A model generated the notes under the pieces. That model was given only the letters and a program-made list of their open reading frames with translations. It had not been told where the DNA came from and searched no databases. A stretch of DNA of 64,000 nt from JAXDMU01 sp963762435. Its GTDB lineage: Bacteria; Pseudomonadota; Alphaproteobacteria; ATCC43930; CGMCC-115725. Every line of letters starts with the position of its first letter. Position 1 is the first letter of the stretch. The stretch is from the NCBI GenBank assembly GCA_963762435.1, contig CAVXLN010000015.1, positions 1-64,000 of the forward strand, read 5' to 3'. The translations under genes were made by a program, and so were the position numbers. This document shows positions 54,167 to 62,554 of this stretch, piece after piece.

Positions 54167-56860
54167 TTAGCTGTTGCGACCGTTCGAAGGTGGCGCCCCG
54201 ATCGCCGGGCTCTCCGGCGAAAGAAGACGATCCGCGGTGAAGGCCACAGCCTCGGCCTCGCTCCAGCGCGCACCTTGGGCTGCGTAGGCAAGAATATCGG
54301 CGTCTGAAAGTTCTGCCGTCAGCAGCCTGAGGAGCCGGCCGTGGATCTCCTGGGCATTCGGTTGCCGTACCTCGCCCGAGGTCGCATAGCCCGCATCGAC
54401 GAAACCGAGCAGTTGGGCCGCATCCGGGTACCGGCCGCCAAGGGCACCGAGCAGCGCCCATTGCTGCAAGCAGACCCTTACGACGAAGCCGCCCTCTTCG
54501 TTCGCAGCGATCAGCGCCTCTTCGGCGACCAAGCGGGCCTCAGACAGATCGCCGCGCAAGATCAGGTAGGATCCGAGGCTGATCAGTCCCAGCACGAGAA
54601 AGGAACGCCGATTGGTTGATCGCAAGCCCTTGACGGCTTCCCGCGCCCGCGCGACCGCGCGGTCGACAGAGCCCAGGGCAAATTCGACCTCGGCCAAATT
54701 GATCAAGACATAGCTTTCCCGGCTGACATCATTGACCGCGCGAGCCAGCTCGAGCGCGCGCACGAAATTGCGTTGAGCCTCGTTCGGTTCGTTCATGAAG
54801 CCGGCGAGAGTGCCGAGATTGTTCGTGACACTGAACAGAGACCTTTTTCGATCACTCGAAGATAGAATTGCTTCCGCCTCTCGGAGCACTGCCTTGGCCT
54901 CTTCATTCCGGCCGAGCGAGGCATAGACGCTACCCATCCCGCTCAAAATCGTTCCCAGGTTCAATTTATCGCCGATTTGACGATAGAGGGCGACCGACCG
55001 CTCGTGCAGCGCCAAGGCCCGCGGACGATCGGAATTGTACCAAAGGCCCGCAGCGCTTCTGAGCAGCCGCGCCTCGGCGGCGGGTGGCGTTTCCTCATCG
55101 ATAAGGCTGACGGCACGATCGACGTAACGCCTTCCCTCCGCGAAAAGAGCGAGTGTCTGCCAGAGGAGGGCCACGGTTCCGGCGAGGGAGACGGCGATAG
55201 GCGCACGGTCCGGATCGGCCAGCGCCCAATCCAATGCCGCGCGCACATTGTCGATCTCCGGTCGATAAACGCTCACCCACTCCGCTTCCGACGCTGTCTC
55301 CCACAAGGCATCGGACTGGCCGAACAATTCCGTGAAATACCGGGCATGACGCTCCGCGATGGCTTCAATCTCGCCACTCCGCCTGAGCTCCTGCATTGCG
55401 TAGAGCCTAAGGGTTTCCAACAGCCGATAGCGCGGAGGCTCGCCGGTTTCGACGGTCAGCAGGGATTTGTCGATCAACCGGCCGAGCGAATCGATGATGT
55501 CCCAATCGCCGGCCTTCTCTCCGGCCACTGCGATTGCCGCTTCAAGCGAGAAACTGCCGGAAAAGATGGCGAGACGGCGGAAGATTCTTTGGTCTGGCGG
55601 ATCGAGCAGCCCATGGCCCCAATCCACCATGTCGCGCAGTGTGCGGTGGCGGGCTTCCGCAGTGTGCGAGCCGGTCGTCAGCAGGCGCAGCCTTTCGTCG
55701 AGCCGGGCCAGCAGCCCTTCGAGGCCGAGCAAAGGCAGACGGGCAGCGGCCATTTCCAAGGCCAGCGGAACGCCATCAAGGCGCCGGCAGATCTCGGCGA
55801 CACCTGCGGCATTGCCGGCATCGAGCGCAAAACGTCGATCGGCGGCGCGGGCCCGTTCGACGAATAGGGCAACCGCACCGAAGTCGGCGATCTCGCCGAC
55901 GCTGCTTATTCGGTCAGGAACATCCGACGCCGGCAGAGCGAGTGGGTTCAGGCGGTAGATCCGTTCCGCCGGGAGGTGCAAATTCTCCTGGCTGGTGGCG
56001 AGCACCGACAGCCCTGGCGCGCGCGCCAGCAAGGCCGCGACCAATTCGCCGGTGGCGGCGATGAGATGCTCGCAATTATCGAAGATCAGCAGCAGCGTCG
56101 CCTTGCCGATCGCTGCGGCGATGGCATCAACCGGCGTCTTGGTATCGCGCAAACCCACGCCCAGCACAGTCGCGACGGCGCTGATCACCACCGCCGGGTC
56201 GGTCACCGGTGCAAGATCGATCAGCCAAACGCCGTCCGGAAATTGCTCGACGAGCAGCCAGCCGAGTTCGATGGCCAACCTGGTCTTCCCGATGCCGCCG
56301 GGGCCGACCAGCGTCACGAGCTGGTTCGTGCCGATGCTGTCGCGCAACTCGGCCAATTCGCCGGCACGGCCGATCACGGGCGCCAGGCGTTGCGGCAGGT
56401 TGGTTCTGGGCTTGGCCGCTTCCCTCGCCACGGCAGGTGGGGGCTCGACATTCCGGCGGGGAGGAATGAGAAGATCGCCGCCTTGATCAGAGACGAAGGC
56501 TGGCGGCCGCGGCGGCATCTTTAGACGCCAAACAGGTGCAACGAAGCAGTAGCCGCGCCCCGGGACGGTAGAAATATACCGAGTGCCGGCCTCCCCGTCG
56601 CCGAGCGCCTTCCGCAGCAAGGTCACTTGGACGCGGACGTTGTTTTCTTCCACGATGAGGTCCGGCCATACCTGTGCCAGAAGCGACGCGTTGCTCACGA
56701 CTTTGGCCGCATGCCCAATCAGAATAAGAAGAATTTCGAGGGCTCGATCACCGAGGCGGACAGGTATGCCGGCCTTCTCGAGCAGTCTGTTCGCCGGAAA
56801 TAGACGGAAGCGGCCGAACAGCACGACATCGTCAGATTCCCACTTTACGTCATTAGCCAT
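54167..56860 (-). CDS. Winged-helix transcriptional regulator with NTPase and TPR domains
   Basis: An 897-residue regulator. Domains in order: an OmpR/PhoB-type winged helix (residues about 10-95: VRLGDRALEILLILIG, NNVRVQVTLLRKALG, RYISTVPGRGYCFV); an NTPase of the STAND/AAA type (Walker A GPGGIGKTRLA, Walker B LLIFDNCEHL, about 160-450); and a helical TPR-like C-terminal half to about 860. This layout is shared by CadC-like/AfsR-type signal-integrating regulators. The ATG at 56860 follows GAGGC; an ATG at 56890 is also in frame. It lies upstream of two sedolisin genes, same strand, and may control them. Confidence 0.92.
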   Translation of the reverse strand: MANDVKWESDDVVLFGRFRLFPANRLLEKAGIPVRLGDRALEILLILIGHAAKVVSNASLLAQVWPDLIVEENNVRVQVTLLRKALGDGEAGTRYISTVPGRGYCFVAPVWRLKMPPRPPAFVSDQGGDLLIPPRRNVEPPPAVAREAAKPRTNLPQRLAPVIGRAGELAELRDSIGTNQLVTLVGPGGIGKTRLAIELGWLLVEQFPDGVWLIDLAPVTDPAVVISAVATVLGVGLRDTKTPVDAIAAAIGKATLLLIFDNCEHLIAATGELVAALLARAPGLSVLATSQENLHLPAERIYRLNPLALPASDVPDRISSVGEIADFGAVALFVERARAADRRFALDAGNAAGVAEICRRLDGVPLALEMAAARLPLLGLEGLLARLDERLRLLTTGSHTAEARHRTLRDMVDWGHGLLDPPDQRIFRRLAIFSGSFSLEAAIAVAGEKAGDWDIIDSLGRLIDKSLLTVETGEPPRYRLLETLRLYAMQELRRSGEIEAIAERHARYFTELFGQSDALWETASEAEWVSVYRPEIDNVRAALDWALADPDRAPIAVSLAGTVALLWQTLALFAEGRRYVDRAVSLIDEETPPAAEARLLRSAAGLWYNSDRPRALALHERSVALYRQIGDKLNLGTILSGMGSVYASLGRNEEAKAVLREAEAILSSSDRKRSLFSVTNNLGTLAGFMNEPNEAQRNFVRALELARAVNDVSRESYVLINLAEVEFALGSVDRAVARAREAVKGLRSTNRRSFLVLGLISLGSYLILRGDLSEARLVAEEALIAANEEGGFVVRVCLQQWALLGALGGRYPDAAQLLGFVDAGYATSGEVRQPNAQEIHGRLLRLLTAELSDADILAYAAQGARWSEAEAVAFTADRLLSPESPAIGAPPSNGRNS

Positions 56861-57385
56861 ATGCCTCAGCGTCGTACACAAATGCGGCACTGTGCGCGCA
56901 TTTTCAGGGGTGGGTGCAGGCCCAGGCAGGTAGGATTAGCGCCACTGCTCACTCGAGTGCAAAGGAAACAGGCCGGCTGAATCTTCGGTGCTGGTATGGT
57001 GGCAGGCTCGTCTTAACCATGCTGCTCACGGCTCGATGGTTGCCGAGTGCTCTAAAGCAAGCGGAATCCTACAAGCGGAGCCGTTCCGGCTGCATCGGCA
57101 GGATTGCCAACTTTGATACGGATTCAGCCAAATACATTTGCTTGCAGCCAGCCCCACGGATGTCGCGCCTGCGGACGATGAGCCGTGCAGGACAACCCTG
57201 CTGGAAGCTCGACGTGATCGAGGTTCATCGGCTAATCTTGCCTCGGACGTGATCGCGGCGCTGTGTTGCGGGGCGTGGGCGAGTCGGTGGCGGCTGGTTG
57301 CTGCGTAATAGGCCGTGGTGCCAGACGAACCGCCGGCACGACCGCTACCGAAAATTTTTCTTCGGGCAGAAAACGGCAGAAATCC
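56861..57385. other. Intergenic region upstream of the aminotransferase
   Basis: About 525 bp between divergent genes without a supported gene. Several open frames exist on both strands but lack ribosome binding sites and family features. It should contain the promoters of the regulator and of the aminotransferase. Confidence 0.45.
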
Positions 57386-58522
57386 GTGGCTTCTTCGAGA
57401 ATCCCGCCGTCCTTCATCGTCATGGATGTGATGCGCGAGGCCAATCGCCTTGCGGAGGGCGGTGCCGAGATCATCCATCTCGAGGTCGGGCAGCCGAGCA
57501 CCGGTGCTCCCGAAGGCGTGCTCGCTGCCGCCGAGCGGGCGCTCCGCAGCGGCCCGCTGGGCTATACCGACGCGCTCGGGATTCCGCCGCTGCGCGAGCG
57601 CATCGCGCAGCATTATCGAGAGCGGCACGGGCTCGATATCGAGCCGGGGCGGGTCGCGGTGACGGTGGGTGCCTCAGGCGCCTTCCTGCTGGCGTTCCTG
57701 GCGGCCTTCGATGCCGGCGACCGGGTGGCGCTGGCGGCACCCGGCTATCCGGCCTACCGCCATATCCTGACCGCGCTTGATATCGAGACGGTCTCGCTCG
57801 AGTCCGGGCCCGAGGACCGTTTTCAGCCAAGCATCGGGCTGCTCGAGCGGCTCGACCGGCCGATCGATGGGCTCATCGTCGCGAGTCCGTCCAACCCGAC
57901 CGGTACGATGCTCGGCGATGCCGAGCTGATCGACCTCGCCGCCTGGTGCCGTGCGCATGGCGTCCGGCTCATTTCCGACGAGATCTATCACGGCATCACC
58001 TATGGCGCGCCGGCCTCGACGATCCTGGTGCACGCGCCCGAAGCCATCGCCATCAACAGCTTCTCGAAATATTTCTCGATGACCGGCTGGCGCTTGGGCT
58101 GGCTGGTGCTGCCAACCGATCTCGTCCGCCCGGTCGAATGCCTGGCGCAGAATTTGGTGATCTCCGCACCCAGCCTGTCGCAGCATGCGGCCTGTGCTGC
58201 GTTCGATTGCGGGCCTGAGCTCGACACCAATGTCCGGCGCTACGCCGCCAACCGGGCGCTGCTGCTGGCGGAGCTGCCGAAGGCGGGATTCGACACCTTC
58301 GCGCCGGCCGACGGCGCCTTCTATCTCTATGCCGATGTCCGGCATCTCACCAATGACAGCCTCGATTTCTGCCGGCGCATGCTGCACGAGGCCAAGGTCG
58401 CGGCGACGCCCGGCATCGATTTCGATGCCGGGCGCGGCCATCATTTCGTCCGCTTCTCCTTCGCCGGATCGACTGAAGAGATGGAAGAGGCCGCGCGTCG
58501 GTTGCAGGCCTGGCGGCGCTAG
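57386..58522 (+). CDS. Class I/II PLP-dependent aminotransferase
   Basis: About 378 residues, fold-type I aspartate aminotransferase family. PPSFIVMDVMREANRLAEGG and HLEVGQPSTGAPEGV at the start, GYTDALGIPPLRERIA, VASPSNPTGTML, SDEIYHGITYGAP, and the PLP-lysine motif SFSKYFSMTGWRLGW (Lys in SFSKYF). A conserved Arg lies in FVRFSFA near the C-terminus. Amino-acid specificity not determinable. The start is uncertain: GTG at 57386 fits the family N-terminus, but the frame is open to 57263. Stands alone. Confidence 0.9.
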   Translation: MASSRIPPSFIVMDVMREANRLAEGGAEIIHLEVGQPSTGAPEGVLAAAERALRSGPLGYTDALGIPPLRERIAQHYRERHGLDIEPGRVAVTVGASGAFLLAFLAAFDAGDRVALAAPGYPAYRHILTALDIETVSLESGPEDRFQPSIGLLERLDRPIDGLIVASPSNPTGTMLGDAELIDLAAWCRAHGVRLISDEIYHGITYGAPASTILVHAPEAIAINSFSKYFSMTGWRLGWLVLPTDLVRPVECLAQNLVISAPSLSQHAACAAFDCGPELDTNVRRYAANRALLLAELPKAGFDTFAPADGAFYLYADVRHLTNDSLDFCRRMLHEAKVAATPGIDFDAGRGHHFVRFSFAGSTEEMEEAARRLQAWRR

Positions 58523-58629
58523 GCGTCCGCTCGCTAGAACCTTGAGCTTCCAGGCCGAAACCCCTTAGCGAAAGCCCCGATCGCGTGCGACACTATGTCG
58601 GGGGCGATCATCATCGGGCTGGACAGGCC

Positions 58630-58881
58630 ATGAAACGCGACCCGGTTCATCGGCCGGTGGGGGACAACGCCATGTCGGTGGAATATTTGCTCGTGGTCTA
58701 TAGCGACGATCGCGATGTGCTTGCCGATGGCGATCGCGTCGGCGTCACCAATCACACCATCATGCTGCCCGCCAACCAATATCTGATAACCCTCAGCGGG
58801 GACGGTTATGCACCAGCCAACGCAACCGTGGCCCTGTCGGGAACCTCGATCGTCCGGCCGCAGGTCGTCAACTTTACTTAG
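58630..58881 (+). CDS. PEGA-like small beta-strand protein
   Basis: An 83-residue protein, of which residues 15-83 resemble a PEGA/Ig-like surface repeat: S-V-E-Y-L-L-V-V-Y, a turn, then LPANQYLITLSGDGYAPANA, ending in SIVRPQVVNFT. No signal peptide is evident from ATG 58630 or the in-frame ATG 58672. Its 3' end overlaps the start of the patatin lipoprotein gene by 74 bp in another frame, so the two are tightly linked. Function unknown; a structural or regulatory partner of the lipase is possible. Confidence 0.6.
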   Translation: MKRDPVHRPVGDNAMSVEYLLVVYSDDRDVLADGDRVGVTNHTIMLPANQYLITLSGDGYAPANATVALSGTSIVRPQVVNFT

Positions 58882-60343
58882 GACCGCTCTGGCCGCACTG
58901 CTGGCGTCGGCGCTGGCGGCCTGTGCCAGCAGCAATCCCAACTATCGCAATGTTCCGCTGGCCGACGGGGCCGCGAACAAGCCGGTCGCCAGCCCCGTCG
59001 ACGCCGATCCGAGTGCGCCGATCATCATGATCGCCTTCTCCGGCGGCGGCTCGCGCGCGGCCGCTCTGGGGCTCGGCGTGCTCGATCAGCTCAAGGCCGT
59101 CACATATCCCGCAAGCGGGGTCCAGCGGCCGCTGGTCGACCAGGTCAAGGTGGTCTCCTCCGTTTCAGGCGGCAGCGTGGTCGCCGGCTGGTTCGGCCTG
59201 GTCGGGCCGGCACGCATGGACGAGATGAAAGACAAGTTCCTGGCGCTCGACAACACCTCGACCCTGGTCGGCCAGGCGGCCGACCCGATCACCTGGGTCC
59301 GGCTCACCTTCAGCGATTTCACGCGCATCGACGCGCTCAGCAATCTGCTCGATCGCGAGCTCTTCCAGAACGCCAAATTCGCCGATCTCCGGCGGCCGGG
59401 CGCGCCCTTCACCATGCTCAACGCGACCGACATGGAATCGGGCGAGAGCTTCGCCTTCACGCCGCAGCGTTTCGACGATATCTGCTCCGATCTCGACCAG
59501 CTGCCGCTGTCGGTCGGCGTCTCGGCCTCGGCGGCCTTCCCGGTCGCCTTCTCGCCGGCCAGCCTGCGCAACTACAGCTATGAGGGCTGCAAGGGTGCCG
59601 TGCCGCCGGCGGGCTGGATTCAGGCCGACCTCTCGCTGCCGCTGCCGCGCTACATCAATCTCGAGGAGTTCAAGCGGGCGCGCTATGCGAACGCGCTTCG
59701 GAACGGGCCCGACGCGTTCCGCAACGAGCATTACCTCCATCTCCTCGATGGCGGGCTCGCGGACAATCAGGGTGTGCATTCGCTCTCCGACGCGCTCGTC
59801 TCGCCGCACAGCCAGACGCAGATCCTGGATGCGATCAATCTCGGCAAGGCGAAGCGCATCGTCGTGATTGCCGTCAATGCGCGCTCCGACAGCGACAGCG
59901 GCATCGGCGCGCAACAGGCCGAACCCGGGCTGATCCAGACGCTCGGCATCGTCATCGGCACGCCGATCGACGCCACCACCGCCTATGCCAATGCCAGCCT
60001 CGACACGCTGATCGATCAACTGAAGAGCGCCGGCGGCTCGGCCACGGCAGCACCGGGCAAGGCGCTTTTCGCCGGGCTCCGTGTCTATAACGTGCCGATC
60101 GATTTCGACCAGTTCGGCCCCGATCAGAAGGCACTCGAGACCGCGCTCAAGAATATCGGCACCAGCTGGACGCTGACGCCGGCGCAACTGCAGCAGACGC
60201 TCGACGCCGGCAAGCTGCTGCTGACGCAGCATCCCTGCTTCCAGCGCCTGCTCGTCGACCTCAACGCGCCGGGTGCAGCCGCGGCTTACCCGACGGCAAA
60301 GCAGAGCTGTCCGTTCGCGGACGACAAGAGGGCGGCGGGGTAG
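58808..60343 (+). CDS. Patatin-like phospholipase lipoprotein
   Basis: A 511-residue acyl hydrolase. N-terminal basic stretch, hydrophobic helix and lipobox LAAC near residue 39 predict a lipoprotein. Patatin features: anion hole GGGSRAAALG, nucleophile elbow VSSVSGGSVVAG (G-x-S-x-G type), and the catalytic Asp in LLDGGLADNQG. The only in-frame ATG is at 58808, inside the PEGA-like gene, so the start overlaps it by 74 bp. A perfect hairpin terminator follows the stop. Confidence 0.9.
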   Translation: MHQPTQPWPCREPRSSGRRSSTLLRTALAALLASALAACASSNPNYRNVPLADGAANKPVASPVDADPSAPIIMIAFSGGGSRAAALGLGVLDQLKAVTYPASGVQRPLVDQVKVVSSVSGGSVVAGWFGLVGPARMDEMKDKFLALDNTSTLVGQAADPITWVRLTFSDFTRIDALSNLLDRELFQNAKFADLRRPGAPFTMLNATDMESGESFAFTPQRFDDICSDLDQLPLSVGVSASAAFPVAFSPASLRNYSYEGCKGAVPPAGWIQADLSLPLPRYINLEEFKRARYANALRNGPDAFRNEHYLHLLDGGLADNQGVHSLSDALVSPHSQTQILDAINLGKAKRIVVIAVNARSDSDSGIGAQQAEPGLIQTLGIVIGTPIDATTAYANASLDTLIDQLKSAGGSATAAPGKALFAGLRVYNVPIDFDQFGPDQKALETALKNIGTSWTLTPAQLQQTLDAGKLLLTQHPCFQRLLVDLNAPGAAAAYPTAKQSCPFADDKRAAG

Positions 60344-60368
60344 CCCCGCCGCTTTGGGCGGCGGGGCT
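60342..60368. terminator. Bidirectional hairpin between patatin and SPFH genes
   Basis: agccccgccgc (60342-60352), tttgg, gcggcggggct (60358-60368), an 11-bp perfect stem between two convergent genes, overlapping the patatin stop codon. It can serve both transcripts. Confidence 0.65.
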
Positions 60369-60376
60369 GGCAGCGA

Positions 60377-62326
60377 TCACGCCTGCGGCGGTACTGCCGG
60401 CGGCGGGGCGAGGCTGAGCCCGCCATTCTTCAGCACCAGGCCGAGGAGTGCGTCGAGCGGGCCGGCTTGGCCGCCCGAGCCCATCGCGACACTCGGCACC
60501 AGCGGCACTTTGGCGTCGCGGATGGCGCCCTCGAGCGTCACCGCGATCTCCTTGGCCAGCTGATAGCTCGGGCCGCCGAAGGCGTCGACCTGCGCCTTGG
60601 TGGCGCGCGCATTCGCCTCACCCATGGCGGCGATCTTGTCGGCCTCGGCCAGGCCCTCGGTGCGCGTGCGCATGGCGGTCGCCTCGGCCGTAACCTTGGT
60701 CGCCTCCGCCTCCTGCTGCTTGCGCTTGAGCTCGGCGGCACCCTGATTGTGCGAGACTTCGATGCTGATTTTCGACTTGGTGAGGTCGCCCTGCGCCTGG
60801 GCGGTCGCCTGCGCCTCGCGCAGCTCGCGTTCCTTCTGCGCCGCCTCACGCTGGCTGTCATAGGTGGCGAGCTGCTCACGGGCGACCTGGCGCGCCCTCA
60901 GCTGCTCGAAGACGAGGTCGATATGCTTGTCGCCGACCGCCGCGCGCGGCGTGCCGATCATCACCTCCATGACGTTCAGGCGATATTTCTGGAAGCGCTG
61001 CTTCATCTGCTGCACGGCCTCATGCTGCAGCTCGGCCCGCTGATTGACGAGCTCGATCAGTGTCTTGCTCTGCGCCGCATCCTTGAAATAGGCGCTCACC
61101 ATCGGATCGAGCGTCTGCTCGACCAGCAGCTTGAGATCGGCGAATTGCTGCACGACCCAGGGCGCGTCCTCATAGGCGATGTGAAGCACGATCGAGAGCG
61201 GCAGAATCGGCTCGAACGCATCCTTGGTGATGAGCTTGATCTCCGACAGGTTCCGGTCGAAGCCGTGATCCTCGCTCCGGCCTTCGACCCAGCGCAGCAC
61301 GAAATTCGTGGTCGGCACCTGCACCGCCTTCAAGGCATAGGGGTTGAGCGCATATTTGCCGGGGCGCAGCGGGCTCTGCCAGACGCCGCGGCAGCCGCGT
61401 TCGACCAGCTCGCCATGCTTGTATTCGGTGCCGGAAAGATCGGCGCCGTGCGGGCCCATATAGGAGACGACGACACCGACCTTGCCGATCTCGATCACCG
61501 TCTTGGGCACGATCTCGACCGTGGCGAACAGGCGGTTGATGAAATAGGTGCCCTCGACCAGCACCTGCTCCTGCCGGCCGCGCCGGCCACCGGCGGCGAG
61601 GAAGCGCTCGGCATCCTGGAAGCTGTTGTGGAAGAGATCGGGCTCGGCGGGATCCGTGCCGACCGTGGGCGCGATGATCTCGTCATGATCGAGTGCCGGG
61701 CCGTCATGAACGACGACGACGCCGATCGAATCGGTCTGGCCGCGGATCGCGATCGGCTCGAAGGCGATACGCTCATCGAGGATGCGGTGCATCTCCGCCA
61801 CGACGGTCTCGTCGCCGAGATCGATCGTATGGACGCCCTTGGCCGTGAAGACGATGAATTGCGCCGTGTTGATGGCATAGACGCCCTCGCGCAGGATGCG
61901 GCGCTGCGGGCCGCGCTGGCCGCCATCCGCCAGGAAGCCACGCGCATCTTCGAAGGAGAGGCCGGGCCGGTCGGCGGCCAGCGTCTGGCCCGCCAGCAGC
62001 GGCAGGCCGCCGCGCGCGAAGACATAGGCAATGGTGCCCTGCGGCACGGTGACCAGGCTCTGCTTATGCACGCGGAATTGGAACGGCGCGAAAATGTGCC
62101 AGCCGCCGCGCACGAGCTCGGGCCGGAAGCCGGCGCGGCCGTCGAGCGTGAGGAAGCCGTCGCCGACGGAGCCGGAGAAGCTCCACAGCTTCTCGACGAT
62201 GCCGACGCTGTCGTTGCGGATATAGACGAAGCTGCGCGACCAGATGACGATGAGGATCGCCACCACCAGGGCGAGCGCATACAGAGACCAGCCGAGCACC
62301 GGCTCGAGTCCGAATGTCCAGTTCAT
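60377..62326 (-). CDS. Large SPFH/flotillin-like membrane protein with internal repeats
   Basis: A 649-residue protein with one N-terminal membrane helix (about residues 12-34) and a long cytoplasmic or periplasmic part. The SPFH/band-7 core covers about 285-480; a Lys/Glu/Ala-rich coiled coil (about 480-570) and a Gly/Pro tail follow, as in flotillins. Unusual are three repeats before the core, each with a (V/I)-G-(I/V)-V strand (near 40, 200, 282) and a G-x-Y-x-(I/L)-N element; copies near 124-153 and 235-264 share S-F-x-D-A-x-x-F-L-A-x-G-G. ATG 62326 chosen for the membrane helix. Confidence 0.88.
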   Translation of the reverse strand: MNWTFGLEPVLGWSLYALALVVAILIVIWSRSFVYIRNDSVGIVEKLWSFSGSVGDGFLTLDGRAGFRPELVRGGWHIFAPFQFRVHKQSLVTVPQGTIAYVFARGGLPLLAGQTLAADRPGLSFEDARGFLADGGQRGPQRRILREGVYAINTAQFIVFTAKGVHTIDLGDETVVAEMHRILDERIAFEPIAIRGQTDSIGVVVVHDGPALDHDEIIAPTVGTDPAEPDLFHNSFQDAERFLAAGGRRGRQEQVLVEGTYFINRLFATVEIVPKTVIEIGKVGVVVSYMGPHGADLSGTEYKHGELVERGCRGVWQSPLRPGKYALNPYALKAVQVPTTNFVLRWVEGRSEDHGFDRNLSEIKLITKDAFEPILPLSIVLHIAYEDAPWVVQQFADLKLLVEQTLDPMVSAYFKDAAQSKTLIELVNQRAELQHEAVQQMKQRFQKYRLNVMEVMIGTPRAAVGDKHIDLVFEQLRARQVAREQLATYDSQREAAQKERELREAQATAQAQGDLTKSKISIEVSHNQGAAELKRKQQEAEATKVTAEATAMRTRTEGLAEADKIAAMGEANARATKAQVDAFGGPSYQLAKEIAVTLEGAIRDAKVPLVPSVAMGSGGQAGPLDALLGLVLKNGGLSLAPPPAVPPQA

Positions 62327-62492
62327 GGGATTGTCTTTCGGGAAATGGCCGCATCCGAGGGACGCCGGCCGAGGAAGGATAAAACCCTGCCTTTGCGGCT
62401 CCGCGCCGAGGAGCATTCCTCGGCCGCTTCACGAGCCATTTCCCATGTGGGGCTGCGGCATCCTGTCCCGCAACCCTCTGATCATGCGGGCG

Positions 62493-62540
62493 ATGCAGGG
62501 CTCAACCGGCCGGTCATGACCGGCGCGGTTGGCCCTGCAT
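62493..62540 (-). terminator. Inverted repeat downstream of rne
   Basis: atgcagggc (62493-62501) pairs with gccctgcat (62532-62540); a ccggtcatgaccgg palindrome sits in the loop. Located 15 nt past the rne stop on the minus strand; a likely terminator though without a T-run. Confidence 0.5.
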
Positions 62541-62554
62541 GGCGCTGTATGTCG

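Noticed and set aside
57026..57628. A 200-codon minus-strand frame upstream of and across the aminotransferase start
   Set aside because: It overlaps the conserved N-terminus of the aminotransferase and resembles nothing known.
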